NCBI RefSeq assembly: GCF_007990715.1
Contig: NZ_BJWY01000019.1
Span: 19,161 to 83,160 of the forward strand
Source: Nocardia seriolae NBRC 15557
GTDB taxonomy: Bacteria > Actinomycetota > Actinomycetes > Mycobacteriales > Mycobacteriaceae
Direction of reading: 5' to 3'
DNA: 64,000 bases
This document shows positions 36,094 through 47,139 of this stretch, piece after piece. Every line of letters begins with the position of its first letter. Positions within the stretch are counted from its first letter, which is position 1. The notes under the pieces are model-generated. The model was given only the letters and a program-made list of their open reading frames with translations. It made no database searches and was not told where the DNA came from. A program made the translations under genes and the position numbers.

Positions 36094-36125
36094 CCGCAAT
36101 CGCTTTCACGATGCTGCCCGCCCGG
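36085..36125. terminator. Hairpin between convergent rhomboid-like and pgl genes
   Basis: CCGGGCGGGC (36085-36094) and GCCCGCCCGG (36116-36125) are perfect 10-base arms around a 21-base loop. It lies 13 bases past the pgl stop on the minus strand and could end the pentose phosphate operon. Confidence 0.6.
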
Positions 36126-36138
36126 TCGGCGACGGTTC

Positions 36139-36873
36139 TCAGTGCGGCAGATCGGTGGCTGCGGCCTCGTCGAGCAGCCAGGTGGTGGACTCGCTGCCGA
36201 TCGCGCCCGCGGCCGGAATGTCGAGGGGCGACGCACCATTGAGGGCGGCGGCCACGGCGGCGGCCTTGGCCTCGCCGGAGACGATGAGCACCACGTGGCG
36301 GGACTTGCGGATGGCGGGCAGGGTTAGGGTGATCCGGACCGCCGGGGGTTTGGGGGAGTGGGTTTCGGCGACCACGAGGTCGTGTTCCTCGCGGGTGGCG
36401 TCGGTGTGCGGGAACAGCGAATTGATGTGGCCCTCACCGCCCATGCCGAGCAGGTGCAGGTCGAATGCGCCGTGCTCGGCCAGGTAGGCGTGCACGGTGG
36501 CCGCGTACTCGCCCGCTGCCTCCAACGGGTCCGGGTAGTCGCCGCTGGAGGATTCGGTGGGGTGCACGCGGGCCGGGTCGAGTGGGAGGTGGTCGAGCAG
36601 GGCCTGGCGGGCCTGGAGTTCGTTGCGGTCCGCATCGCCGGTGGGCACGAAACGCTCGTCGCCCCAGAACACGTCGAGGTTGGCCCAGTCGATGTCGCCG
36701 GGGGCCTGGCGCACCAGTTCCAGCAGGGCGATGCCGGTGCCGCCGCCGGTGAGCACCACCGACGCCGACCCGCGCAGCCGCTGCGCCTCCACCACCTCGG
36801 TGACGAAGCGGGCGGCCGCGGCGGCCACGAGTTCGTCTGTGCCGGAGTAGGTCTCGACGGAGGGCTTACTCAT
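36139..36873 (-). CDS. pgl: 6-phosphogluconolactonase
   Basis: The 244-residue enzyme shows the DevB/Pgl motifs VVLTGGGTGIALLELV, the DERFVP segment in FWGDERFVP and LLGMGGEGHINSLFPHT with the catalytic His. It hydrolyses 6-phosphogluconolactone made by Zwf to 6-phosphogluconate. It is the last gene of the tkt-tal-zwf-opcA-pgl operon. Its ATG overlaps the opcA stop by 8 bases, so translation is coupled. Confidence 0.95.
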   Translation of the reverse strand: MSKPSVETYSGTDELVAAAAARFVTEVVEAQRLRGSASVVLTGGGTGIALLELVRQAPGDIDWANLDVFWGDERFVPTGDADRNELQARQALLDHLPLDPARVHPTESSSGDYPDPLEAAGEYAATVHAYLAEHGAFDLHLLGMGGEGHINSLFPHTDATREEHDLVVAETHSPKPPAVRITLTLPAIRKSRHVVLIVSGEAKAAAVAAALNGASPLDIPAAGAIGSESTTWLLDEAAATDLPH

Positions 36874-37786
36874 AGGTGACCCTTTCGATTCCGGTGAGGG
36901 CCTCGGCGTAGATGTCGTCCGCGTCGAGGTGGCGCAGCTCCTCGGCCAGGCAGTCCTTGGTCTCGCGCCGCGCCAGCGCGAAGCGCTGATCGGGTGCGCC
37001 GGTGCGGGTGAGGGTGGCGGTGCGCCCGTGCTGCGGGCGCGCGATCGAGATCGACACCGAGGGCCGGTGCATCTCCACCTTCAGCTCGCCGGTGCGCCGC
37101 ACCACCGGGCAGTCCAGCCGCGCGGCCAGCCAGCCCGCCAGCATGTCCAGCGCGGGCTCTTCCTTCAGGCCCGAAATCGTCACCGACTCAACGGGTTCGA
37201 ACGGGGCCTCGTCCAGCGCCGCGGCCAGCAGGGCCCGCCAGTAGGTGACCCGGCTCCATGCCAGATCGGTGTCGCCGGGCGCATACGACCCGCGACGGCC
37301 CTTGATGGTGGACTGCGGATCCGCCGCGAAGGTGGCGTCGGTGATGCGGCGGGTCGCCAGCCGCCCGACCGAATCCTTGGACGGGAACTCCGGCGCGCCC
37401 CGCGGCCACCACGCCACCACGGGGGTGTCGGGCAGCAGGAACGGGATGACGACGCTGGACTCGTGGGGCACCAGATCCCCTTGCAGCCGAAGCACGATCA
37501 CCTCGGCCGCCCCGGCGTCCCCGCCGACGCGGATCTGCGCGTCGAGGCGCGTCTGCGCCATGCGGTCCCCGCGCGCCAGCACTATCACCCGGCAGGGGTG
37601 TTCGCGGCTGGCGTCGTTGGCGGCGTCGATGGCGTCCTCGGCCTCGGAGCTGTCCAGGGTGCACACCACCAGGGTCAGCACCCGCCCCATGGTGACCACG
37701 CCGTTGGATTCGCGCAGCTGCACCAGACGTTTGGACACCTCGCGGGTGTCGGTGTCGGGCATGTCGATGATCACGGTCGCCGCCAT
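36866..37786 (-). CDS. opcA: Glucose-6-phosphate dehydrogenase assembly protein OpcA
   Basis: The ATG at 37786 (MAATVIIDMPDTDTREV) gives 306 residues and overlaps the zwf end by 16 bases. Family features include IDMPDTDT, the VVIPFLLPDTPVVAWWP segment and LDMLAGWLAARLDCPV. In actinobacteria and cyanobacteria OpcA is required for active glucose-6-phosphate dehydrogenase and transmits redox control, consistent with its place directly after zwf. No enzyme activity of its own is expected. Confidence 0.93.
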   Translation of the reverse strand: MAATVIIDMPDTDTREVSKRLVQLRESNGVVTMGRVLTLVVCTLDSSEAEDAIDAANDASREHPCRVIVLARGDRMAQTRLDAQIRVGGDAGAAEVIVLRLQGDLVPHESSVVIPFLLPDTPVVAWWPRGAPEFPSKDSVGRLATRRITDATFAADPQSTIKGRRGSYAPGDTDLAWSRVTYWRALLAAALDEAPFEPVESVTISGLKEEPALDMLAGWLAARLDCPVVRRTGELKVEMHRPSVSISIARPQHGRTATLTRTGAPDQRFALARRETKDCLAEELRHLDADDIYAEALTGIERVTYE

Positions 37787-39333
37787 TCCCGCCCGCTGCG
37801 CGCGAGCATCTCGTCGGCGGAGTCCGGGCCCCAGCCGCCCGCCTCGTACGGGTCGGGCTTGCCGGTCGCGGCCCAGTGCTCGAGCGCGGGATCGAGGATG
37901 CGCCAGGACAATTCGACCTCCTCGTTGACCGGGAACAGCGACGGCACCCCCAGCAGCACATCCAGAATGAGCCGCTCGTACGCCTCGGGGGAGTCCTCGG
38001 TGAACGCCTCGCCGTAGCTGAAGTCCATGTTCACATCGCGCACCTCCATCGAGGACCCGGGCACCTTGGACCCGAATCGCATGGTGATGCCCTCGTCCGG
38101 CTGCACCCGGATGACCAGCGCGTTCTGGCCGAGCTCCTCGGTCATGGTCTGATCGAAGGGCAGGTGCGGGGCGCGCTTGAACACCACCGCGATCTCGGTG
38201 ACGCGGCGGCCCAATCGTTTTCCGGTGCGCAGATAGAACGGCACGCCCGCCCAGCGCCGCGTCGCCACGGCCAGGGTGATGGCCGCGTAGGTCTCGGTGC
38301 GGGAATTCGGGTCGAAACCATCCTCCTGCAACAGCCCCACCACCGGCTCGCTGCCCTGCCAGCCCGCGGTGTACTGGCCGCGGGCGGTCGTCTCGTCCAG
38401 GGGCGCAACGAGTTTGGTCGCGGAGAGCACCTTGATCTTCTCGATCTGGAGCTGCTTGGGCTGGAAGCTCACCGGCTCTTCCATGGCGGTCAACGCCAGC
38501 AATTGCAGCAGGTGGTTCTGGATGACGTCGCGCGCCGCGCCGATGCCGTCGTAATAGCCTGCGCGCCCGCCCAATCCGATGTCCTCGGCCATGGTGATCT
38601 GCACATGGTCGACATAGTTGGCGTTCCAGATCGGATCCCACAGCTGGTTGGCGAAGCGCAGCGCCAGAATGTTCTGCACCGTCTCCTTGCCCAGGTAGTG
38701 GTCGATGCGGAACACCGAACGCTCCGGGAACACGGTGTTCACCAACGCGTTCAGTTCCTGGGCGCTCTTCAGGTCGTGCCCGAAGGGCTTCTCGATCACC
38801 ACCCGCCGCCACGGCTTGGGTTGGCCCGCAGGGGAATCCACGGGTTGCGCCAGACCGTTCTTGGACAGCTGCTCGAGCACGATCGGGAAGTCGCTGGGCG
38901 GAATCGACAGGTAGAAGCCGGTATTGCCGCCGGTCCCGCGATCCCGATCCAGATCCTTCAAGGTGGTGGCCAGCTTGTGGAAGGCCGCGTCGTCCTCGAA
39001 CGTGCCGCGGACGAAACGCAGGCCCTCCTTGAGCTGCTGCCACACCTCCTCCCGGAAGGGAGTGCGCGAGGACGCCGACACCGACTCGTGAACCAGGTTC
39101 GCGAAGTCCTCGTCGGTCCAGTCCCGGCGCGCGAAGCCGACCAGCGAGAAGCCCGGGGGCAGCAGCCCCCGGTTCGCCAGGTCGTAGATGGCCGGCAGCA
39201 CTTTGCGCCGCGACAGGTCACCGGTCACGCCGAATATCACCACACTGCTCGGTCCAGCGATGCGCGGAACCCGGCTGTCGCGTGAATCGCGCAGCGGGTT
39301 CGGCGTCGCGACCGTTGTCGCCGCGCCTGCCAC
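37771..39333 (-). CDS. zwf: Glucose-6-phosphate 1-dehydrogenase
   Basis: The GTG at 39333 lies 2 bases after the tal stop, with GGGAGG about 9 bases upstream, and gives 520 residues. The NADP fold motif is VIFGVTGDLSRRKVLPAI. The substrate site is FRIDHYLGKETVQN with the catalytic His, and KPFGHDL precedes it. It oxidises glucose-6-phosphate and reduces NADP as the entry to the oxidative pentose phosphate pathway. Overlap with opcA and tight spacing to tal indicate one polycistronic message. Confidence 0.95.
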   Translation of the reverse strand: MAGAATTVATPNPLRDSRDSRVPRIAGPSSVVIFGVTGDLSRRKVLPAIYDLANRGLLPPGFSLVGFARRDWTDEDFANLVHESVSASSRTPFREEVWQQLKEGLRFVRGTFEDDAAFHKLATTLKDLDRDRGTGGNTGFYLSIPPSDFPIVLEQLSKNGLAQPVDSPAGQPKPWRRVVIEKPFGHDLKSAQELNALVNTVFPERSVFRIDHYLGKETVQNILALRFANQLWDPIWNANYVDHVQITMAEDIGLGGRAGYYDGIGAARDVIQNHLLQLLALTAMEEPVSFQPKQLQIEKIKVLSATKLVAPLDETTARGQYTAGWQGSEPVVGLLQEDGFDPNSRTETYAAITLAVATRRWAGVPFYLRTGKRLGRRVTEIAVVFKRAPHLPFDQTMTEELGQNALVIRVQPDEGITMRFGSKVPGSSMEVRDVNMDFSYGEAFTEDSPEAYERLILDVLLGVPSLFPVNEEVELSWRILDPALEHWAATGKPDPYEAGGWGPDSADEMLARSGREWRRP

Positions 39334-39335
39334 CG

Positions 39336-40469
39336 TCAGTTGCCTCCCGCCACCTGCAGCTTTTCGGTGGTGGCCACCAGCAGTTCGTCCCAGGAGGCGA
39401 CGAACTTGTCCACGCCCTCGGTCTCGAGGACCCCGAACACGTCGGTCAGGTCGATGCCCACCGCGGCGAGGTCGTCGAACACCTGCTGCGCGTCGGCGGC
39501 CAGCCCGTCCAGGCGGTTGCCTTCCAGCACACCGTGATCGGCGAAGGCCTCGAGGGTCTTCTCCGGCAGCGTGTTGACCGTGTTCGGGCCCACCAGCTCG
39601 GTGATGTACATGGTGTCGGGGTAGTCCGGGTTCTTCACACCGGTCGACGCCCACAGCGCACGCTGCTTGTTCGCGCCGCCCACCGAGGACAGCTTGGCGA
39701 AGCTGTCGGTGTGCTTGCCGCCGTCGAACACGTCGCGGTAGGCCGCGTAGGCCAAGCGCGCGTTGGCGATTCCGGCCTTGCCGCGCAGCGCGAGGGCATC
39801 GGGGGTGCCGATGGCCTCGAGGCGCTTGTCGATCTCGGTGTCCACGCGGGAGACGAAGAACGAAGCCACGGAATGGATCTTGGCGATGTCGTGCCCGGCG
39901 GTGTGGGCGTTGCGCAGCCCGTCGAGGTAGGCGCCCATCACCGCGACGTAGCGCTGCACCGAGAAGATCAGCGTCACGTTCACGCTGATGCCCTCGGAGA
40001 TCACCCGGTTGATGGCGGGCAGGCCCGCCTCGGTGGCCGGGATCTTGATCAGCAGGTTGGGCCGGTCCACGATCTTCCACAGCTCGATGGCCTGGGCCAC
40101 CGTGCCGTCGGTGTCGAAGGCCAGGCGCGGATCCACCTCGATGGACACCCGCCCGTCGACGCCGTGGGTGGCTGCGAAGACATCGGCGAACACGTCGCAG
40201 GCCGCGCGCACGTCATCGGTGGTGATGGTGCGGATGGCCGAGTCGACGTCCGCGCCGCGCGCGGCGAGCTCGCCGACCTGCTCGTCGTAGGCGTGGCCCT
40301 TGGACAGCGCGCCCTGGAAGATGGTCGGGTTGGTGGTGACGCCGACGACATTGCGGGAATCGATCAGGCCCTTCAGATTTCCGGACTTGATGCGATCACG
40401 CGACAGATCGTCCAGCCACACCGAAACCCCGGCGGCCGACAGGGCCGCGGTGTTCGAGTTCTGGGTCAT
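39336..40469 (-). CDS. tal: Transaldolase
   Basis: The 377-residue protein belongs to the long actinobacterial transaldolases. Motifs are [11 protein letters not shown] at the N-terminus, [14 protein letters not shown], the Schiff-base lysine in [13 protein letters not shown], and [17 protein letters not shown]. It transfers a dihydroxyacetone unit between sugar phosphates in the non-oxidative pentose phosphate branch. The stop of tkt lies 5 bases upstream of its start, and zwf follows immediately. Confidence 0.95.
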   Translation of the reverse strand: MTQNSNTAALSAAGVSVWLDDLSRDRIKSGNLKGLIDSRNVVGVTTNPTIFQGALSKGHAYDEQVGELAARGADVDSAIRTITTDDVRAACDVFADVFAATHGVDGRVSIEVDPRLAFDTDGTVAQAIELWKIVDRPNLLIKIPATEAGLPAINRVISEGISVNVTLIFSVQRYVAVMGAYLDGLRNAHTAGHDIAKIHSVASFFVSRVDTEIDKRLEAIGTPDALALRGKAGIANARLAYAAYRDVFDGGKHTDSFAKLSSVGGANKQRALWASTGVKNPDYPDTMYITELVGPNTVNTLPEKTLEAFADHGVLEGNRLDGLAADAQQVFDDLAAVGIDLTDVFGVLETEGVDKFVASWDELLVATTEKLQVAGGN

Positions 40470-40474
40470 GAAAC

Positions 40475-42616
<2,142 letters not shown>

Positions 42617-43020
42617 GACCGAGGTTCTCCTGACCTTCTCGTCAACGATGCGGTTGTGGGCGGCGGGATGATTCGCTGCGGTTGATCCGTGGTGCGCCGG
42701 GCCGGATTGAGGGGCACGCGGCACACCGATCTACGTCCACCCTAAAGGGCGGCGTTTCGTGGATAGACGGGAACCCGGATTCACCGGCGGATGTGTCGCC
42801 CGATAGAGGCCGCGCGCGGACCGGTTCGTGACGAGCCGGTGTACGTGTGGCGAACCGGTCTCACCGCGCGTCACGGGTGGTCCTGGTCGGGAGCATGGTC
42901 GGCGTAGGTCTACCATGCTCTGTAGTAGTGGCCGCGCCGCACTGGGCTGTGTTCTGGGGAATGGCTAGCGCGCTGCTCGTTACCGACCGGATCAGAATGC
43001 ACGGCGTGCGAGGAGAAACA
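42617..43020. other. Divergent promoter region of tkt and ctaB
   Basis: This 404-base gap separates tkt (minus) from ctaB (plus). No gene was recognised; short readings of both strands have poor codon use. It contains the inverted repeat at 42891-42920 and must hold both promoters. A long ctaB leader is possible because the gene's ribosome site lies at the far right end. Confidence 0.6.
42891..42920. promoter_or_regulatory. Inverted repeat upstream of ctaB
   Basis: GAGCATGGT (42891-42899) and ACCATGCTC (42912-42920) are perfect 9-base arms. The 12-base centre contributes to the palindrome GTAGGTCTAC (42904-42913). It lies about 100 bases before the ctaB start and may be an operator or leader hairpin. 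Confidence 0.45.
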
Positions 43021-44013
43021 GTGCGGATTGGGCAACAGCCGGGTGGCGCTCACGGCTCCTCCGGGGCGGTGCTCGCCGACCGTGTCACGGGTAGTGGCCC
43101 GCTGTCGGCGGTGACCAGGTGGGTGCTCGCCTACATCGCGCTCACCAAGCCCCGCGTCATCGAGTTGCTGCTCGTCGCAACGATTCCCACCATGCTGCTG
43201 GCCGACCGCGGCCACGTCGACATCCGCCTCATCCTGGCTACGCTGTTCGGCGGCTGGATGGGCGCGGCGAGTGCGAACACGTTGAACTGTGTAGCCGACG
43301 CCGATATCGACAAGGTGATGAAGCGGACCTCCAAGCGTCCGCTGGCCCGCGAGGCCGTGCCCACCCGCAACGCCTTCGTCTTCGGTGTCAGCCTGGGCCT
43401 GGCGTCGTTCGCGTGGCTGTGGTGGCAGGCCAACCTGCTCTCGGGCGCTCTGGTGGTGGCGACCATCCTGTTCTACGTCTTCGTCTACACCCTCGGCCTC
43501 AAGCGCCGCACCTCACAGAACGTGGTGTGGGGCGGCGCGGCCGGATGCATGCCGGTACTGGTCGGCTGGTCCGCGGTCACCGGCACCATCGGCTGGCCCT
43601 CGATCGTGCTGTTCCTGGTCATCTTCTTCTGGACGCCCCCGCACACCTGGGCGCTGGCCATGCGCTACAAGGAGGACTACAAGGCCGCGGGCGTCCCCAT
43701 GCTCCCGGTCGTGGCCACCGAACAGGTCGTCACCAAACAGATCGTCCTCTACACCTGGGCCACCGTCCTGGCCACCTTCGCCCTGGTCCCCGCCGCCGGC
43801 GTCATCTACGCCGCCGTAGTCCTGGTCGCCGGCGCCTGGTTCCTGCTCATGGCCCACCAGCTCTACTCCGGCGTCCGCAAGGGCGAATCCGTCAAGCCCC
43901 TGCGACTGTTCCTCCAGTCCAACAACTACCTCGCCGCGGTCTTCTGCGGCCTGGCCATCGACTCGGTCCTGGGCTGGCACACCCTCGGCCACACCCTCTT
44001 CGGCTGGTCCTGA
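43021..44013 (+). CDS. ctaB: Protoheme IX farnesyltransferase (heme O synthase)
   Basis: The GTG at 43021 follows GAGGAGA by 5 bases and gives 330 residues. Longer in-frame readings from 42847 lack a ribosome site. The polyprenyltransferase motifs are [21 protein letters not shown] (first Asp-rich site) and the [12 protein letters not shown] loop. Nine membrane helices and [13 protein letters not shown] at the start are typical. It adds farnesyl to heme B to make heme O for cytochrome oxidase. Position divergent from tkt is the conserved mycobacterial arrangement. Confidence 0.95.
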   Translation: MRIGQQPGGAHGSSGAVLADRVTGSGPLSAVTRWVLAYIALTKPRVIELLLVATIPTMLLADRGHVDIRLILATLFGGWMGAASANTLNCVADADIDKVMKRTSKRPLAREAVPTRNAFVFGVSLGLASFAWLWWQANLLSGALVVATILFYVFVYTLGLKRRTSQNVVWGGAAGCMPVLVGWSAVTGTIGWPSIVLFLVIFFWTPPHTWALAMRYKEDYKAAGVPMLPVVATEQVVTKQIVLYTWATVLATFALVPAAGVIYAAVVLVAGAWFLLMAHQLYSGVRKGESVKPLRLFLQSNNYLAAVFCGLAIDSVLGWHTLGHTLFGWS

Positions 44014-44094
44014 CCCGGGTGTCGATCCGGTGCCGCGCCGTTCGATGACAGGGTAGGGCGGACAGGCCGCCCGCTCGGTCGGGAGGAATGCGCC

Positions 44095-44718
44095 ATGCCG
44101 AAACTTCGTGTCCACAACTTCTGTGTCTCGCTGGACGGGTTCGGGGCCGGGCTCGATCAGGGGGCCGATGCGCCGCTGGGGGTCGGTGGAGAACGCCTGC
44201 ACGAGTGGGTCTTCCGGACCCGGTACGCGGGCGGCGATGAAGTCGGGGCGGACAACGATCTGCTCGCGGCGGGGGACCGGGAGATCGGCGCGACCATCAT
44301 GGGCCGCAACATGTTCGGCCCGGTGCGCGGGGAATGGCCCGACCACTCGTGGACCGGCTGGTGGGGTGAGAACCCGCCCTATCACCACGACACGTTCGTG
44401 ATGACCCACCGCCCTCGGCGCTCGGTGACCATGCAGGGCGGCACCACATTTCACTTCGTCACCGACAGCCCGGAAGCGGTATTGAAGCGAGCCGTCGAGG
44501 CCGCGCAGGGACAGGACGTGCGTCTCGGCGGGGGCGCGGGAACGATCCGGCAATTCCTGGCGGCCGGGCTGGTCGACGAACTGCACGTGGCGATCGTGCC
44601 GATCCTGCTTGGAGCGGGCGAGCGGTTGCTCGAAAACCTCGGCACGCTGCCCGGCTACCAGGTCGCGGACATGATCGGCACGCGGTCGGTCACCCACGTG
44701 TGGCTCATCAAGCAGTAG
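44095..44718 (+). CDS. Dihydrofolate reductase family (RibD C-terminal domain) protein
   Basis: The ATG follows GGAGGAA by 7 bases and gives 207 residues. The fold is recognised from LRVHNFCVSLDGF, ATIMGRNMFGPVRGEWP and the NADP-side motif VRLGGGAGTIRQFLAAGLVDELHVAIVPILLG (split here as RLGGGAGTIRQFL and VDELHVAIVPILLG). Stand-alone members of this family are NADPH reductases of unknown substrate, not true DHFR or riboflavin enzymes. It follows ctaB by 81 bases on the same strand. Confidence 0.87.
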   Translation: MPKLRVHNFCVSLDGFGAGLDQGADAPLGVGGERLHEWVFRTRYAGGDEVGADNDLLAAGDREIGATIMGRNMFGPVRGEWPDHSWTGWWGENPPYHHDTFVMTHRPRRSVTMQGGTTFHFVTDSPEAVLKRAVEAAQGQDVRLGGGAGTIRQFLAAGLVDELHVAIVPILLGAGERLLENLGTLPGYQVADMIGTRSVTHVWLIKQ

Positions 44719-44871
44719 CCACCGGTCAGTGAGCCACCGATCGGATCGCTTCGCTCACCGCCGCCAGGGCCAGCAGCCGGACGATGTCGAGATATCCCGC
44801 AGCACTTGGGCCGTCGGTCGATCGTGCCGCCGCTATCGGCGAAAACGGCCGAGGGAAGGGCGGACTCGCGC

Positions 44872-44913
44872 GCCGGGCCGCGCGGCTGTGGTGCCGGGCC
44901 GCGCGGCTGTGGT
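44872..44913. repeat. Perfect 21-bp tandem duplication
   Basis: Two identical 21-base units (44872-44892 and 44893-44913) stand head to tail, each containing GGGCCGCGCGGCTGTGG. They lie 14 bases past the stop of the minus-strand hydrolase gene, in non-coding sequence. The unit contains the palindrome GCCGCGCGGC, so the array can form hairpins near the transcript end. Confidence 0.75.
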
Positions 44914-44927
44914 GGCTGGGTCGCGGA

Positions 44928-45794
44928 TTACGGCTGGTCGAGGACCTCGCGGAGTTTGGTGGCGAATTGTTCGGGTTTGCCGGGGTAGCCGGAGTCGGGG
45001 CCGGTGAAACCGCCGTGGTGGCTGGGGAACACGACGGGGGAGGTGCCCAGGAGGGCGGCGGTCGCGATCGAGGTGCGACCGGTGTAGACGCCCTCGGATT
45101 CCTCGCCGACGGCGATGACGATACGGGTGGCGGCGTTGCGCAGCCCATCGATGTCGGGGGAGTAGTCGGTGATGGCCCAGGAGCGCTCCGACAGCAGCGG
45201 GTCGTCGCGGGTGCCGTCGTCCTCGGTGGGCATGCCGAACAGGGCCGGGTCGGCGGGCGGCTGGGCGAAGTAGGCGTCGGTGTATTCGCCCTGCCAGGAG
45301 GTCATGGCGATGAAGGCGGCCATGCCCGCGAACGAGCCCTTGGTCTGATAGGCGTCGCGGACCTCGGCGCGGGCGCGGTCGGCGGCCGCCGCGTCGGGCA
45401 GCACCGGGTTCATGGGTGGTTCGTGGGCGACGAGCGTGGCCACATCGCCCGGATGGGCGGTGACCAGGGCGAGCGCGGTGACCGCGCCGCCGCTGCTGGC
45501 GAACATGTCGACCGGGCCCAGACCCAGCGCGGTGAGCAGGGCGTGCACGTCCTCGGCCTGGACCGTCGGCGAATTGTCGGTGCGGCCGTCCTTGCGGACG
45601 CTGCGGCCCAGCCCGCGCGGGTCGTAGGTGATGACCGTGCGGTCCGGGAAATAGGAAGCCAGCGTGGCGAATCCGGCCGCGGTCATGGGCTGGCCGATCA
45701 TGAACAGCGGGCGCTGCGCGCTGTCGGACGGCGCGGCGCCGAGCAGGTCGTAGGCGAGATCGGCTTCGGGGGTCTCGAAGAGGTGTTCGGTCAT
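44928..45794 (-). CDS. Alpha/beta hydrolase
   Basis: The 288-residue protein has the alpha/beta hydrolase core. The oxyanion-hole segment is LFMIGQPMTAAGFATLA, with TYDPRGLGRSVRKDG. The nucleophile elbow is FASSGGAVTALALV with Ser in SSGGA, the Asp region is IVIAVGEESEGVY, and the catalytic His is in PSHHGGFTG. The closing HHGGF is typical of a subgroup of actinobacterial esterases. The substrate is unknown. It is divergent from the PQQ-propeller pseudogene with 52 bases between starts. Confidence 0.85.
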   Translation of the reverse strand: MTEHLFETPEADLAYDLLGAAPSDSAQRPLFMIGQPMTAAGFATLASYFPDRTVITYDPRGLGRSVRKDGRTDNSPTVQAEDVHALLTALGLGPVDMFASSGGAVTALALVTAHPGDVATLVAHEPPMNPVLPDAAAADRARAEVRDAYQTKGSFAGMAAFIAMTSWQGEYTDAYFAQPPADPALFGMPTEDDGTRDDPLLSERSWAITDYSPDIDGLRNAATRIVIAVGEESEGVYTGRTSIATAALLGTSPVVFPSHHGGFTGPDSGYPGKPEQFATKLREVLDQP

Positions 45795-45846
45795 GATCAG
45801 GTAGACGCTACGGCGTCGCCGAAATCATCGGTGCATTTGTGACACC

Positions 45847-47139
45847 ATGTCGGAAACGTTCGAACCGGCAGGTGAGACGGTGGCATACGGGATCGGTGGC
45901 AGGCTCGCGGCGCTGGCCGGTGCCTGCGTCGTGCTCGTCGCGGTGAGCGGGTGTGACAGCCGGACGATCACCGTGGCTCCGCCCCAGGGCGCGGTCCTCG
46001 CCCTGGGGCGGAGCCGTCTACGGGCGGCCGATCGTGGTGGGCGACACCGTGATCGCCGCCACCGAGAACGACTCGGTCTACGCCGTCGCGGGCGACACCG
46101 TGCGCTGGCGCACCCACTTGGCCGAACCGATGCCGCGAGCGCAGCTCCCGTGCGGGAACATCGATCCCGTCGGCGTCACCGGCGCTCCCGCCTACGACCC
46201 GGCCGCCCACCGCGTCTACGTTGTCGCGGAATCCGCCGGCGCGCACAAGACCCTGTACGGCCTCGACGCCGACTCGGGCGCGGTGACCCTGCGGGTGCCC
46301 GTCGATCCGCCCTTCGGCGACGCACCCGCGTACCTGCAACGCCCCGCGCTCACCGTGCGTGAGGGGCGCGTGTTGCCGCGTTCGGCGGCAACTACGGCGA
46401 CTGCGGCAACTACACCGGAGCGGTTGCCGCCGTGGATGTTTCCTCGACCGCCACCACCTGGTACCGCGCCTCGACGAGCGGGCGGGGCGGTATCTGGGCT
46501 CCCGGTGCCGCGGCGGAAACCGAGGGCGTGCTGTTCTATTCGGTCGGCAACGGTGACGCCGAACCCGGATCCCCCTACGACGACACCGATTCCGTCATCG
46601 CCCTCACCCCCGACCTGCGCCGCGCCGACTTCTTCGCGCCCACCGGCTGGGCGCAGGACAATGCGGCCGACCGCGATCTGGGCACCATGAACCCGGCGCT
46701 GGTCGGCGGGCATCTCGTCATCGCCGGGAAATCCGGCGACGGCTACGTCCTGGACCCGGCGCATCTGGGCGGAATCTCCTCCACCACACCGGTTTTCACC
46801 GATTGCCGCGGCTTCGGTGCGGCCGCGGTCGACGGCGATATCGCCTATCTCCCCTGCGCCGAGAGCATCACCGCGATCCGGGGCACCGCCACCGGGGCCG
46901 TCACCGTGCTCTGGCGCACGACCGCACCGGCCGACGGCCCGCCGGTGGTGGCGGCCGGTCGGGTCTGGGCCACCGATTGGCGCCGCGGCGGCACCCTGTA
47001 TGCCCTCGATCCGGCGACCGGAAACATCCTCGCCCGGTACGCGACCGGCCCGCTCCCGCATTTCGCCACGCCCGCGCTCAACGGTGGCGACCTCGTGGTG
47101 GGCACCATGTCCGGCCTCGAGCGTTTCCGGCTGCCCTAG
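45847..47139 (+). pseudogene. PQQ-like beta-propeller lipoprotein, frameshifted twice
   Basis: The first frame encodes a lipoprotein signal with lipobox VSGC (Cys at about 36). After a perfect inverted repeat (45975-46015) the protein continues in a second frame as GAVYGRPIVVGDTVIAATEN with propeller blades. Near 46375-46380 one missing base returns it to the first frame (AAFGGNYGDCGNYTGAVAA) up to the TAG at 47139. Blade motifs such as GDTVIAATENDSVYAV and GGTLYALDPATGN place it with PQQ/quinoprotein-like propellers, which in lipoprotein form are often scaffold or binding proteins. The two lesions make a functional product unlikely unless the sequence is wrong. Confidence 0.75.
45975..46015. 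repeat. Perfect 17-bp inverted repeat at the first frameshift
   Basis: GGCTCCGCCCCAGGGCG (45975-45991) is exactly repeated in reverse complement at 45999-46015 around a 7-base loop. It lies at the point where the reading frame of the propeller gene changes. Confidence 0.9.
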
